Shown: positions 1-12,380 of the stretch, piece by piece
Layout: each line of letters begins with the position of its first letter
How positions within the stretch are numbered: position 1 is the stretch's first letter
NCBI RefSeq assembly: GCF_017591425.1
Contig: NW_024464918.1
Coordinates: forward strand, 23,588,001 to 23,652,000
Reading direction: 5' to 3'
Length of the DNA stretch: 64,000 bases
From: Ochotona curzoniae
Taxonomy: Eukaryota > Chordata > Mammalia > Lagomorpha > Ochotonidae
Made by a program: the position numbers and the translations under genes
Notes under the pieces: model-generated
Databases searched by the model: none
Told to the model about the DNA's origin: nothing
What the model saw: the letters and a program-made list of their open reading frames with translations, nothing else

Positions 1-228
1 CCAGGCAAAAGCCAGAAACCAGTAACTCCATTCAGATCTTTCATATGGATGGCTAGGTCCCTGGACAAGTATACGTTGGTGAAAAAATCCACTCAAGGAC
101 GCTTAGGCCATCTTCTGCTGGTTTCCCAGGCAGCAGGTGCATTGGCAGAATTCTGGATGGGAAGTGAAGCTCGTATGGGGGAATGCCAGCATGACAGTGG
201 GGCAGCTTAAACCTGCTGCGGCACAGTC
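1..228 (-). repeat. C-repeat SINE, cut by window edge
   Basis: Diverged antisense copy. The middle part (ccatcttctgctggtttcccagg...gatgggaagtgaagc) is recognisable. The tail lies outside the window. Confidence 0.65.
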
Positions 229-411
229 TCAGCTTCTGGGGTTTCAGCTGGTTTGCTTCCATGACCTCTTTGGCTGGTAACAACAAAGATGATGGTAACA
301 GTGGTAATGACGTTGATGGCAATGGTGCCCTTTCTCCTGTGGCTTCTTCTACCTAGCCCCAGACATGCTGTGCTGCTTTTTTTTTCACTCCAGGATGGAT
401 GGTAATTCCCA

Positions 412-530
412 CCCCATTTCATAGATGAGACAACACTGTGGTTCGGAGGAGTTCAGTGACTTCCCCATGCATACAATAAGTCACCTTGATTTGAATCCAG
501 ATCTGAGAGCTGTGTCCGTGGCCTTCTCAC
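412..530 (-). repeat. MIR fragment
   Basis: The reverse-complement MIR core is visible as atagatgagacaacactg...ttgaatccagatctgagagctgtgtccg. Confidence 0.55.
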
Positions 531-1100
531 CCCCTCTTTCCTCCTCTCCCCTCAGCTGCCTCCTCCGAAAACTGTAAGGTTGGGTCATTGAGATTACCCA
601 AATCTGCCCGACAAAGCAGTTCAATTCAAGCCTTTCAAAATATGAATTGTCCTCCACGAGAATAAAGTCTGCACCTTCCCCTTCAGCCTGTTAACAGGTC
701 CCGAGTGAAGCAATGCTCCCCCAGCACTTCCCCAGCCGGAAGAGTGTCTGTAGGATTCTCTTTGTCCAGCATGCTCTGGCTTCCTGGGGCTTTGTTACAC
801 CTCCTCTAATGACGCAGCCCAGGCTGGAGGGTTCTGCTCACCTCCACGGCTCATCCAGGAGACACATGCACAGTGCACAGCCAGCTTATCATTTCACTTC
901 TCTGCTTTTTCTCTCCCCCCATCCCACCCCCACCATCTTCCGCCTCTTCACCTCCCGCACGGCTGCACACAGCTCTGCGCATCTTCTGCATCTCTGTGAA
1001 TAGGCTCGTCTTTTTTTTCTCCCACCCCCTCCATGATGACTCTCTGTCAATCAGGCATGTACTGTGGGCACTTCCCGTGGGTGGCCCAGCATTTCTAACT
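531..1100. other. Unassigned, pyrimidine-rich intergenic DNA
   Basis: C/T-rich tracts (about 895-960 and 1010-1032) break up otherwise unique sequence. Short frames on both strands have no recognisable product. Confidence 0.5.
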
Positions 1101-1104
1101 AGTT

Positions 1105-1277
1105 GTGTATCTGAACATCTCTCATGTGTTAATTCTGTCCCAGGCACATGCTTGAGAACTTGGAACAGATGATCTCACAGGCTATCTTGTGACAAGCCCA
1201 TTGTACAGATGAGGAAACTGAGGAACAAGATGCTCAAGGACACAGAACCCTCTAGTGTCGAGATCCCAGAGCCTACC
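1105..1277 (-). repeat. MIR
   Basis: The diagnostic gtacagatgaggaaactgag at about 1203-1222 and flanking MIR-like sequence are on the reverse strand. Confidence 0.7.
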
Positions 1278-1590
1278 TTCTTATTTATGTATTTATGAGG
1301 CAGAGAGACAGAGAGCTTCCAGCGGCTGATTCACTCCCATCCCCTAAGTTCCCCTGAAGGCTAGGGTGGGGCTGGGCAAAGCTAGGAGGCAGAAACTTCA
1401 TCCAGGTATCTCAGGCAGGTGGCAGAGGCCCAACAATTTGAGCCATCACCTGCTGACTCACCAGGTACATACTAACAGCTTGAGTCAGGAGGAAAGCTGG
1501 AACCTGAACTCAGGGCTCAAGCCCAGGTACTCCGAGGTTGGATGTGGGGCCCCCAATCCGTAGCTTTTCACTGCCAGGCCAAAAACCTAC
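1278..1590 (-). repeat. Old C-repeat SINE
   Basis: Begins tatttatgtatttatgaggcagagagacagag and ends in a degraded head at ccaggcc. It is an older, more diverged subfamily than the copy at 4053. Confidence 0.65.
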
Positions 1591-2060
1591 CCTAGAGCCT
1601 GCCTTTTTTTAAAAAAAAAAATCAAGATTCACTGGCTTGAGGATGTTATGGAAACTTAGGTGACCGTTGGAGAATATTGTGGGTCATCTCTGGCTTCTGA
1701 AGCTCTCAGCCCCGGGGCCTCTGGGTTAAGGTAGACAATAACCTAGAGAAAGGTTAATCGACACAGCAGCAGAAACTGCTGGCATTTACAGAACATGCAC
1801 AGACTCTTTTAAAATGAGTGAAAATGACCGTTTTCTTCCTGCTGGGAGGACCCAGAATGGCCCAGGGGGAAATGGCTGTTGGAAGTAGCCTCCACTATTC
1901 ACCCTCTGCAAGAGCTCCTCCAGGGCTTCTGTGTGTCCCCGACTGTCTTCATCACGGCTGTAGGGAGACAGCCCATGGGTCGGAAATTTCCAACTTTTCA
2001 GAGTAAAAACGCCAATCCTGTAAATTCTGATTCAGGAATGAGAAGGCCCTTAGCAATATT
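1591..2060. other. Unassigned intergenic DNA
   Basis: Apparently unique sequence apart from a short T/A run at 1604-1621. No gene or clear repeat seen. Confidence 0.5.
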
Positions 2061-2061
2061 C

Positions 2062-2345
2062 TTTTTTTAAAGTGTTTATTATTTAAATCTGAGCGGCAGA
2101 ATGACAGAAAAAGAGACAGACAGACACAGAGAGCGAGCTCTTCCATCTCGTCCTTTGTATCTCAAGTAACTGGGCCAGCCAGGAGCCTGGAGCCCCATTT
2201 GGGTGTCTCACATGGGTGGCAGGGGCCCAGGGCCTTGAACCACCATCCCTTGTGCTGCTCCCCTGGATGCATGAACAGGAAGCTGGGTGGGAAGCAGGGT
2301 ACCACACACTCTAATGTGGGCTGCTGCGCCACAAGCCCTGCCCTG
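2062..2345 (-). repeat. Old C-repeat SINE
   Basis: The tail ttttttaaagtgtttattatttaaa is followed by an agagacagacagacacag stretch. The head end is gggctgctgcgccacaagccc. Confidence 0.7.
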
Positions 2346-2781
2346 TCCTGCCCTGGGCATTTTCAGTGATTCTAACACCACTCCCCTACATCGCTGTCAG
2401 AAGGGAACTACTGCTCTTTGGGTGGTAGCACGAGGTGAAGGAAGCCAAGTTTGCCAGTTTGGCCAGTGGCCTGACTGCAGTGGACAGGGTCGCCCAGAAG
2501 CTTGAAAGCACAGCTGTGTCGCCAGCAGCCTCGCGCCACTCGATGGCAGCTGCCTTCTGCCTCTTGTTCTGTGAATAGTGAGGCAGCGATCTGCTTGTGG
2601 ATCTTCAAGAGGATCAAGATTTTTCCCACTTGTTCAAAGATTTCTGGATTTAGACCAACTAAAATGACCAAGAAAGAAACGGGAAATAGATTACTGCAGG
2701 AAAGGCAGGATGTAACAATTGCTGCTTGATTTGGTGTAGATGAAGCCAAAATCACCCCAAAACTTACTTCCTCTGATTACA

Positions 2782-2810
2782 TCTCTCTTTCTCTCTCTCT
2801 CTCTCTTTCC
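2782..2810. repeat. (TC)n microsatellite
   Basis: Short run of CT dinucleotides with two interruptions. Confidence 0.9.
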
Positions 2811-4040
2811 TAAGAAGGGGAGTGGCTGCTTCTATCCCAGATATGATCTTCTATGCAATACTCCCTAATCATGCTGCTGTTGTCGCCAATGCAGAGATGT
2901 CAGCACCATCAGGTTCATAACAAATCTCCCTCTGCAACTGGTTATTCGGTTTCCTCTGTCCGTAACATGCACCTGAAACTAGAACCCACCCATCAGCACT
3001 ACAGGGCTCAGAACCATGTATCTCTTAAACGTTTCATGTTGACACATGAAAGGTGCTCAGAACATGTTTGTTGATTTATGATCAAAATTCAGTGCACAGA
3101 CTTTCTTTAATGATTGTTCCTCACTAATAAAATTCCGTGGGAGAGACCAGTATGAGTCTGTATAAAATTTGGCTATTCTCAGGCGAAATGAGGAAATTTA
3201 TGCAAATGCATGAAGCTTTTCATAAACTCAAATGTATTAAAAATCAAAGCCCCTGTTCTGGAACTTTCCCTTTTGAATGTGGGGATACTACAACCAATTT
3301 TCTTTTAGAGGTGGTAGTTCTGGATGTGGTGACACTCACTAAGCCGGCTCGCTGCGTGCGTTGCTTTGGGCGGGTCTCCTCTCTTGGCCGAGGGATAGAG
3401 GTAGTCCCGAGGGAGTCTTTATGGGCATCTGGGACATTGGTTAAGACATCACGGTGGTTGGATCTGCACCTTTTACATGGCAACGGCCCCAGAGGAGGGT
3501 GAATGTGGGGACTCATGTCCAGTGTGTCTCGGCTGCTGGTCAGTTCCTCCCCTGTTTTCCTCTGCTGTCGGTTTCCTTACACCTCTTGGCAACTGTGTGT
3601 AGAATGCACTTTTCTTTCGTTTGCACTTTCGTTTCAGCCCCTCACACTCTCTTTTTCCATGGTAGTCTTGAGTCAGGGCTATTTCCAAACTACAAACTCA
3701 ACAGCCACAGCTGCAGCTGTATTGGGAACCTGCTATAAGGGAGGAAATTGTGAAAAGAATTGTGCATCCAATTGTGAAAAGAATATGTGGTGCAGAGTTA
3801 GACCCAACTACTCCAAAACTAATGGGTGATGAATGTTTATTAATTAATCATGGTAATTGGTACACAGTGTATAAGTATGTCAAACCATCACACTGTATCC
3901 CTTGAATGCATATGTGAATGGTATTTGACAGCTTTAACTGCCCATAGCTTCACTTCCTTGTCTGCAAAATGGGGTGTGTGGCTGTTGATGGGCCATGTTG
4001 TGCGCACATATGCAGGTGGGCACACAGCTCACATGACTGA
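2811..4040. other. Unassigned intergenic DNA
   Basis: No gene recognised. The 15-mer aattgtgaaaagaat occurs twice, 24 bases apart (3746-3760 and 3770-3784), and a weak MIR-like piece may lie near 3930-4010. The frame at 3137-3502 has no known domain. Confidence 0.5.
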
Positions 4041-4052
4041 GCTTATTGTTTT

Positions 4053-4378
4053 TTTTAAAGATTTATTTATTTTTATTGGAAAGGCAGATGTACAGAGAGG
4101 AGAAGAGACAGAGAGAAAAATCTGTCCGATGATTCACTCCCCAAGTGACTGCAACGCTGGTGCTGTGCCAGTCCGAAACCAGGAGCCTGGAACCTCATCT
4201 GGGTCTCCCATGCAGGTGCAGGATCCCAAGGCTTTGGGCCGTCCTCGACTGCTTTCCCAGGCCACAAGCAGGGAGCTGGATGGGAAGTGAAGCTGCCAGG
4301 ATTAGAACCGGTGCCAATGTGGGATCCTGGCATGTTCAAGGGGAGGACCTTAACCGCTACACTATTGCGCTGGGCCCA
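4053..4378 (-). repeat. C-repeat SINE, nearly full length
   Basis: Runs from the ttttaaagatttatttatttttattgg tail complement to the gcgctgggccc head. It is flanked by an imperfect duplication gcttattgttt (about 4041) / gcctattgttt (about 4380). Confidence 0.88.
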
Positions 4379-4390
4379 AGCCTATTGTTT

Positions 4391-5280
4391 TGATCCTAGC
4401 TTCAGTTCACCTATTTTGTCTAAAGTAGGCCTCCTCCATTGGTCTCCGCTCTCTGTGAGCTTTCCTTATAACACTTAATGTATCTTTTGTGTTTCTTCTC
4501 ACCATGTTGAAGATGGGAAGTATGGCTATATGTCACCACTGAAGAGTGGATAATATAGAGCTGTGATATGATCGTATCATTGGTAGTTACAGTATTTTAG
4601 TGGGTAAATTATTAGACAGAAAATAAAGCAGCCTCTACTGCAAGATTCTCTTTCTTTGATTCATGGAAAGGTAATGTAAATTTTCAAAGCACAAGCTGTG
4701 GTCTGTGTCCAGGAAGTTTGCATCTTCCAGTGAGAGGTGGCGTGGGTTTCATCAGTTGTCAATGAATGATCAGTCCCTGAGCTTGAGAAGATAAAGTCTC
4801 TTGGCAGTCTCTTCCATTCGAGCCTGCTCATGGAGTTATGGCTTATTGCAGTAATGAATTCAGTTAGTATTTTCCATCTGGAGGTCTACTGTTAAAACAA
4901 ACTTGACAGATAGTCATGCAGGTACAACAGGGTGGGAACAAAATGAGCTCTACTGTACGTACAGCAGGAGTCCCACTATTGCAGCCGTGGCATGAGGGTT
5001 AGAGAGAATGAGAGCAACAGGAGTCGCATGAAGTTTCACAGGTGAGCCCCTGGCTCAGGGGGTGGAGAATGTCCCGTGGGATCAGCCTATCCTCTTACTG
5101 CTCTAAGCGAATGGAGCAGTGGAAGTGTGCATGCTGGGGGAAGGAACAAGAGCAGGAACTTCATCTCAACCTCTCAGATGCTTGCTGGTGCGTCTAAGGC
5201 AGAACAATTGAAATGGATTTATAGAAGTCAAACGAGGTCACAGAAAGCTCAGGCAGGATGAGAGAAAGCTATTGTCAGCA
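4391..5280. other. Unassigned intergenic DNA
   Basis: AT-rich to 4700, then mixed. No gene, RNA or clear repeat seen. Confidence 0.5.
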
Positions 5281-5284
5281 AGTT

Positions 5285-5600
5285 CTTTCCTTTGGGGAGT
5301 ACCTGCCGTTGCTGGGCACTTTTCTAGGTCCTGGGGATTGAGGGATGGAGAAACCAGATTTAAGTCTTGGCCTTAAGGAGCTTATATCCTGATGGGAGCA
5401 AGATAGAAACAAAGCCAGATGAGCTGGGTGATGAGTAACTTCTGTAATCAATGTAAAATAGCATGACTATATGGGCAGCGACACTGCTGGAGGAGTAAAG
5501 ACTTCTTAAGGTTGATGATCAGGAAAAACAACCCTGATTGGGACACGGGAGCAGTGACTGGGTGTCTGTAGGCAACTGCACGAAGATGGAGGCTGAGATC
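5285..5600 (-). repeat. LINE2 3' fragment
   Basis: The reverse-strand L2 end is recognisable as gctgggcacttttctaggtcctgggg and ccttaaggagcttatatcctgatgggag. Confidence 0.65.
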
Positions 5601-5824
5601 TGAGAAGTAGGATGGACGGGCCTGTAATGAAGTTTACACTGGGAGAAAATAGGAAGATCAATCACTTAATCCTTTCTGAATACTGAAATACAAGCAGCGG
5701 CCACTTCCATGTTCCTTACCAATCACTAGCCATGCTTGTTGTTTACCAGAAAGATGGCCTTGCACCAATTATTCAGTCATTCTAATTTGATAGCTGGAAC
5801 TTGATAGTGATAATGACTGCACAC

Positions 5825-6070
5825 CTCATAGCCTTGTGATGAGAATAACACACGATAGCAATAAATGCTAATCCTTACTAAGAGCTCAGGCCATGCTGGG
5901 CACTCTGCTAGGTACTCCCCATGTAGGAGGCCATGTCAGCTCCACGTACCTCCCTACAGGCAGGTAAGAACCATTGTTAGCCACATTTGTACGGCCACTG
6001 GCAGTTGAGGAGCAGAAGTGGGGTGTGAACCCAGATCCTGCTCTTGCAAAGCTCTCAGCCTTCTCACCAC
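5825..6070 (-). repeat. MIR
   Basis: Includes ggccatgctgggcactctgctaggtactc, a gttgaggagcagaag core and tgtgaacccagatcctgctc. Confidence 0.6.
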
Positions 6071-6745
6071 ATCTTGTATGTGTAGACCAGGGCCTGACAA
6101 GCCTTGCCTGAATATCCTGAGTACATCACCACACCCGTGAGTGACCTGAGCACCTGTGTGATGGACCGTGACCCTCAGAAGGCATTGATTTGCCAGAGAA
6201 TCAGAGCCAGAAGCCAGGTCTCCAGAGTCCAGCTAGCCTGGTCTTTCCCCTCCCATGCACTCTCCTGTGGAGTTTTTACTTATTATCCTCCCTGTTTCAG
6301 CCATGGTGATCCTAGTAGATTGGCATTGGTGCCTGTACCACTTCAGGTCAAAGTTCCCTGGTGGTTTTCTATTTTTCAAGTGAAAGTTAAATACCTGCTG
6401 TTAGCATTTGCACCTCATCTCTTCTGATCCTTTCTCTACCTGCTGTGCCTTAGCCACACTGGCCCCTCGCTGCTTCCCAGCCCACCTGACAGAATCCTGT
6501 CTGAGGGACACATGTCTCCATTTGTCTGTGGAACTTTGCTACCTTCATGGAAGGGTCGCTTGTCAATGTCCAGCCCCTGAAATAGTCCTTGCTTAATCAC
6601 TCTTGATGCAGTCATAAATGCATCCTAGCCTGTAATTCTAGCTCCTTCCTCTGCTTCCTTTGGTTTCCCGTAAGTCAGTAACACTATCTGACATGCTATA
6701 TGAAGGGACTCCAATCTGTTGAAAAGTGGAGATGCAAGATAAGTT
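6071..6745. other. Unassigned intergenic DNA
   Basis: May include a degraded LINE2 piece around 6410-6560 (cttctgatcctttctctacctg...). No gene seen. Confidence 0.4.
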
Positions 6746-6752
6746 TATTTTT

Positions 6753-6998
6753 GGGCTGGTGCAAGTGCCGGGATTGCATACAGGTGCCAATTCGTGTCCC
6801 AGCTGCTGGTGCACTTCTGATCCAGGTTTCTGTTTATTGCCTGGCAAAGCAGTGGAGGATGGCCCAAATCAAACCCTTGGATCCCTGCACTCATGTGGGA
6901 GACCTGGAAGAAGTTCCTGGCTCCTGGCTTTGATCCAGCATTGCTTTGACCACTGTGCCCATTTGGAGAATGAACCAGCATGTAGAAGAACTCTGTTT
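6753..6998 (+). repeat. C-repeat SINE
   Basis: Head gggctggtgcaagtgccggg and middle gcaaagcagtggaggatggccc. The 3' tail merges into the pyrimidine tract that follows. Confidence 0.75.
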
Positions 6999-7021
6999 TT
7001 TCTTCTTTTCTTTGTTTTTCT

Positions 7022-7080
7022 TTTCCTTCCTTCCTTCCTTCCTTCCTTCCTTCCTTCCTTCCTTCCTTCCTTCCTTTCTT
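7022..7080. repeat. (CTTC)n microsatellite
   Basis: About 13 tetranucleotide units lie exactly between a plus-strand and a minus-strand C repeat, so it probably grew from their tails. Confidence 0.93.
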
Positions 7081-7404
7081 AAAGCTTCATTTATTTTTAT
7101 TGGAAAGGCAGATCAGATCTTATGGAGAGAAGGCGAGAGAAAAATTTTCCACCTACTGGTTCACTCTCCAGATGGCTGCAAAAGCCAGAGCTGAGCTGAT
7201 CCAAAGTCAGGAGCCAGGAGCTTTTTCTGGGGCTCCTGCATGGCTGCAGGGTCTCAAGGCTTTGGGCCATTTCCGACTGTTTTCCCAGGTCACAAGCAGG
7301 GAGCATGATGAGAAGTGGAGCAGCCGGGGCATGAACTGACACCCATATGGGATTCTGGCTCTTGTAAGGAGATAATTTAACCATTGAGCCATTGCACTGG
7401 GCCA
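7081..7404 (-). repeat. C-repeat SINE
   Basis: Antisense tail attggaaaggcagatcag through to the head cattgcactgggcc. Confidence 0.85.
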
Positions 7405-7436
7405 CTCCCCCTCTCTTTTTCTAATTCTTTCAAGTA

Positions 7437-7543
7437 AAATAAATCTTTTAGATGATAAGTTTCTTTTAGTATAAAACAATTTAAAATTCACACATAATTT
7501 TTTTCATCATGTATATTTTCCATGAACTTTTTGAGGACCCCTC
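7437..7543. repeat. Mariner-like MITE fragment
   Basis: Contains the terminal motif ttttccatgaactttttgag (7517-7536) and an inner catcatgtatattttcc. It shares these with the pieces at 12381, 25392, 58776 and 60119. The family name is uncertain. Confidence 0.5.
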
Positions 7544-7544
7544 T

Positions 7545-9384
7545 TATCTCCTCTCATGTATTTGACTTCTGGGTTCTGGTTACTATCCGCCTCTGGCCAT
7601 TCCCCACTAGGATGTCAGCGCCAGGAGTTTCTGTGGGTTCTTTGCTCTATTTCCATGGTCCAGACACTAATCGGCAGTGAATCGGCCCTTAAACATACTT
7701 ATTAGCTGAATGATTAGCACTGCTAAGGGAGTAACACAGTGCCTGATTACATATATAGTCAGCAATCATTCCATTAGGAAAAGAAGACCAATTCCAACAA
7801 GGAGGAGATGTGACACTACTGGATTCAGGGAAAAACGAATCCCAGGATCTCACATGAAACCATCCGCCACTGACTGCTCTGGTCTGTTAGCTCTCCAGTC
7901 TCTCCTGTTCGCCTCATTCCCACGCAGGAGTTTGTTGTCACCACCAACTTCAGGCTGACAGATTCCAGACAGGCAGCAACAGTAGGAGACAAAAGTACTT
8001 CTTTTCTAACACTTTCACTTAATGTCCTGGGAAAGCATCTCCTTGGCCTTGGCCCATGCCTTGACCAATCACCGTAATCTAAAGGGTCAGATGTTCCCTG
8101 ATTGGCGCGGAGTGGAGTGAGAGTCTAGGGGTATGAGGCTCATCAGGACCCCATGAAATGAGAGCGAGGGAGGGTGTTCACGCAAAGGGAGGTACAGGTG
8201 CCACTACCAGATTAATCCCACATGGCCACCAGAGCAGTCTTCAAAAGCCTCTGTTCTAATCTGGTTGCCGGGATGTGTCAGAACATTTAACACCTCCCCA
8301 TTCAAAAACATCGATGCCCAACTCTAACATTGAAGGTTCGTCGTAAGGTATACCCAAGCTGCTCCACAGTTTTCTCTCAGCATGCCTCTCACATTCTCTT
8401 TGCTTCAGAACTATTGACTGTGTGCTATTTTTGGATTGCCACTTGCTTATCCATTTGTCCATCCATGCATAAGTAGCAGTTTATAAGATCATATTATGAA
8501 GTTCTCAACCTTTGTTCACTGAGAGCTCTCTTGAACACGTTCTGGCTCCTTTATGTTCACAAGGGGCCCCAGGCTTGTGTTACTTATGTTCTGACCTATT
8601 TTCTTTACTGGGGTCTGAATTCTTTGAGGTCTGAAATCATCTACTGCAGTGTAGCCAGACACTTTTGTTGAACATGCACTGCATGTCTTACGAATGTGAA
8701 ATGAATGAATAAACTGACTTGATAGAAACTTCGAGTTTCTCCTTCTGTACTGATACTGTAATATGTCTATCTGTTTAGCACATTTGGCTTATGCAATCTT
8801 TTTGGCCCTTATAAGTCTGAACAAGATATTATCTCTGTTTTAGGGATGAAGGAATGATAAGTTAGGGGCATTCTTGGACTCCTAACAATTAGTGGTAAAG
8901 ATAAGAGTTGAATTCAAATTCAATATTGACCATTGGTCACAGGTTTGGGACAAGCTACAGAAGCTCAGACCAGCTTGAGCACAAAGAAGACTCACTGGCG
9001 GCCCCCAAAGAACCACATTCTGGGGATTCACTGCCTCGTGTGTCTCAGTCAGTGACGCTGAGCTGGGCGTGGGACTTGCCTTCACCAACAGGACTTGAGC
9101 TAACATGATGAGATGAGGTTGATGAGTGGCTTGTGCAGTGGGACTTGTCTACCTGAAATACGTTTGGATGCCCTATCAAAGCCCCAGGAGTTGAACTCAC
9201 ATGGAGAGCCCAGGTGAGGAAGAGCCTGCTCCCCTCCACAGTTCCTCCAGAGTCTTCAGCTGCTAACAACACCCATGGCCAGTATGTCAGCGACTTCCTG
9301 GATGTTTGATAAACCATCTGGATGGCAAGTATAGCAGCTGCAGAACCAGGAGGCAGTGGTGAGTCCACAAGAGAATGCTGGTTT
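7545..9384. other. Unassigned intergenic DNA with old repeat relics
   Basis: L2-like traces lie at about 7550-7680 and 8560-8715, and a MIR-like piece (gttttagggatgaaggaatgataag) at about 8790-8915. No coding exon recognised. Confidence 0.45.
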
Positions 9385-9732
9385 GGGGCCCGGTGGCGTG
9401 GCCTAGCTGCTAACGTCCTTGCCTTGAACGTGCCCTGGGATCCCATATGGGTGCCGGTTCTAATCCTGGCAGCTCCACTTCCCATCCAGCTCCCTGCTTG
9501 TGGTCTGGGAAAGCAGTTGAGGACGGCCCAAAGCCTTGGGACCCTGTACCCGTGTGGGAGACCCAGAAGAGGTTCCTGGCTCCTGGCTTCGGATCGGCAT
9601 CGCATAGCATAGCATCGGCCGTTGGGGAGTGAATCATCGGAAGGAAGATTTTTCTCTCTGTCTTTCCTCCTCTCTGTATATTTGACTTTCCAATAAATAA
9701 ATAAATCTTTTTAAAAATATATCTTTAAAAAC
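9385..9732 (+). repeat. C-repeat SINE, full length, fairly young
   Basis: Head ggggcccggtggcgtggcc, B-box-like ggttctaatcctgg and A-rich tail ccaataaataaataaatc. Confidence 0.9.
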
Positions 9733-9935
9733 AGAGAACTATGAGCGAAGGAGATAGATATATGGTTATCATCCAACATTGTCAAGGTTTAGGGCAACCT
9801 AATGCTCTATGAAGGTACCAGAAACCTTAAACAAGTCCTTGATTTATTCTGCAGAGTCCAGAGTCCTCCAGTGTGGTGAGGGCCATGGAGCCTTCTGCCT
9901 CCAGGACTACAGGAGCCAATGGAGGAGACTTTGTT
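9733..9935. other. Unassigned spacer between two SINEs
   Basis: Unique-looking sequence with no supported feature. Confidence 0.5.
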
Positions 9936-9938
9936 TTC

Positions 9939-10247
9939 AAGATTTACTTATTTTTATTGGAAAGGCAAATTCACAAAGCGAAGGAGAGACAAAGAGAAAA
10001 ATCTTCCATCCATTGGTTTACTCCCCAAGTGACTGTAACAAGTGGAACTGAGCCAATCTGAATCCAGAAGCCAGGAGCTTCTTCTGGGTCTCCCACATGG
10101 GTTCCAAGGCTTTGGGCCATCCTCTGCTGCTTTCCCAGCCTAAGGGAGCTGGATGGGAAGTAGAGTGGCTGGGGCACAAACCAACACCCATACAGGATCC
10201 TGGCACTTAAAAGTGGAGGATGAGTTGAGCCAATGTACCGGGCTCAG
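9939..10247 (-). repeat. C-repeat SINE
   Basis: Antisense tail agatttacttatttttattgg to head ccaatgtaccgggctc. Small deletions are visible in the middle (around 10141). Confidence 0.83.
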
Positions 10248-11070
10248 AGATGACTTTGCACAAGACATAAGGGCTTATGTGGGACTGACAACGAGACATT
10301 TCCAGACAGCGCTGTGTAGGCCCGAGGGCCAGTCTGTGTCCTCAAGGGGTCAGGATGGCAGTCACCACAACAAAGGGTCAGAAGCCAAAACGTCCAGCTC
10401 AAAGTTTCTTTTTACAGGTACTAACATTAAGGCACAGGGAAGATCATTTCTAGGGCAAAGATCCCACCTGTCCTTAGGTGAGAACCCAGGTGCAGCATGG
10501 TGGAAGTTCTCGGCAGTGGCATGAGCGGGTGTGTGTGTGTGTGTGGTGGGGTAGGCAGGGGAGGCTCTGGTGTAAGTGATACACTCTTCTGGCTCTGTCT
10601 CGGAGCTGCGTCCACTCGCCCAAGCTTTCTGGGTCACACTAACTCGGCTCCTGTCGCTCTGGCACCGCGACCTTTGCCAGCTCGCGGAGCGTGAGCCCAG
10701 CAGAGCCATGGCACGTTCGTAGGGAGGAGCATTCACAAACAACACCAGAGACCTGCGGCCGTGTGCGGTGCTCTGCCTGCTGTGATGTGTGGCCCTTCAG
10801 ACAATGAAATGCAATTTTTGTGACATTTGCCAGAACATTCTGTTCCCTCGGGCCAAGAAGAAAAAAAAAAAGGCGGGGGAAGGAGGTGCTTTCGCTGTGT
10901 GAGTGATGGCTACACATCTGTTCCAGGGGAAAGTCAATTGCGGCCTCTGACAAAACAAGAAGAGTGGGTAGGAGGCCAAGTCGTCATTTCCTCCGTGTCC
11001 ATCCTGCCTTCCTGCACATGCTCTCTGAGGGGCAGCAGTGAGAGGCTCATTCTGAGAGCGAATTCAGAGA
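10248..11070. other. Unassigned intergenic DNA
   Basis: Includes a moderately GC-rich part (10570-10760) with a few CpGs and a (GT)8 run at 10529-10545. No exon or repeat family recognised. Confidence 0.45.
10529..10545. repeat. (GT)n microsatellite, short
   Basis: About eight GT units. Confidence 0.85.
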
Positions 11071-11075
11071 GTCTT

Positions 11076-11215
11076 TACTGAGACCGGGGCTTTCAGGGGT
11101 GTTGTAACAGATGCCCAGAGAGGGCCGGAGACAGGTGCTAGTCACACAGCAAACTTAGGAGTTGAGAATCCAATCCTTTGCCCACAGCCCTAAACTCTTT
11201 TGGGGGCTTTAGAGG
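11076..11215 (-). repeat. MIR fragment
   Basis: cagatgcccagagagggccgg...gtcacacagcaaacttaggagttgagaatccaatcc matches the reverse MIR core. Confidence 0.6.
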
Positions 11216-11275
11216 CAGCCCGTGGAGGCAAGAGGGAGTGGGAAGGCAATGAGTTTAAGAAGAAACAGCCTCGGA

Positions 11276-11608
11276 GCCCAGCGTGGTAGCCTAGTAGCTG
11301 AAGTCCTCACCTTGCATGCACCAGGATCCCATATGGGCATTGGTTCATGTCCTGGCTGCTCCACTTTCCATCTAGCTCCCTGCTTGTGACCTTAGAAAGC
11401 AGTAGAGGATGGCCCAAAGCCTTGGGACCTTGCACCTATGTGGGAGACCCAGAAGCTCCTGGCTCCTGCCTTTGGATTGGCTCAGCTTCGGCTGTTGCGG
11501 CCACTTGGGGAATGAATCAGTAGATTGGGGAATCTTTCTCTCTGTCCCTCCTTTCTCTAAATCTTGCTTTCCACTAAAAATAAATCTTTAAAAACAAAAC
11601 AAAAAGAG
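11276..11608 (+). repeat. C-repeat SINE, full length
   Basis: Head agcccagcgtggtagcctagtagc and tail ccactaaaaataaatctttaaaaac. Confidence 0.88.
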
Positions 11609-11889
11609 CTTCCAAAAAACCCATGTATTTGTATCTGCACACACATGTACATGCATGTGCAAAATTTTGTGTGTGGGGAGCATACTCTGTGCTTACAGAC
11701 ATTGTGGAATTTTTAGGGAGAGTCCCGGAGGTCTTGCATTCTGGTCTTTGTGCCTCTAATTTTCCAGTTTATCTTGGAAAAGATGTGTTCATATATGACG
11801 TGTGTGTTCTTATGTAGCTGATGTAAATGCTGCACAAGATTCAGTCTGTGTGTACAAGCTTCAGCACATTGTTCTTTTTGGAGCCAGGA

Positions 11890-12075
11890 AATGGGTCAGG
11901 GCATCCTCCATGACTGTCCACCTGTCCCTCACTTCTCCGGATGCTCCAGTGTTTCGTTGCTCCAAGGCGAGCTTCTTGAGAGAAGGGCTGTAGCTGTTCG
12001 GATCGCTGCTCTAGCCCAGTATTCTTGCGCGGAGCTTTGCGCTTAGTAGGTGCAAAGTACGTATTTGTTTAAGTG
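11890..12075 (+). repeat. LINE2 3' end, degraded
   Basis: gcgagcttcttgagagaagggctg...agcccagtattcttgcgcgg...ttagtaggtgcaaag follows the L2 3' end pattern. Confidence 0.5.
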
Positions 12076-12140
12076 AAGCAGCTCTTTACTGTCCTCCGTC
12101 GTCAGGGCCCAGTGTGATGCAGCCGCAGTTCACGGTCTTT

Positions 12141-12155
12141 CCTGTAGGTGGCAGT
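12141..12155 (+). promoter_or_regulatory. Candidate CTCF binding motif
   Basis: cctgtaggtggcagt agrees with the CTCF core CCASYAGRKGGCRSY at 14 of 15 positions by eye. It lies in unique sequence 5 kb upstream of GRXCR2. Confidence 0.4.
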
Positions 12156-12380
12156 CTCCCCTGGTTTGTCGATGTGTTACTGCTGACGCTGCACCTGCTT
12201 TCATTGCACATATTTTGCAGTCCCCCTTCATGGCTCTGAAATGACGTTAATAGATTGCACTGCTGTGTATAAATGTATGCTCAAGAACCAGCACAACACC
12301 CTCGCCCCGATATAGAGACAAAAGGAAAGCAGTGGATAATAAATAACTGTATACAAGTAGGACAGATTTCAGTCTCTTTT

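Noticed and set aside
9045..9605. 186-codon minus frame and similar frames elsewhere with LPACGLGKQ- or GSWMGS-like strings
   Set aside because: These strings recur because they are translations of the C-repeat SINE, not genes.
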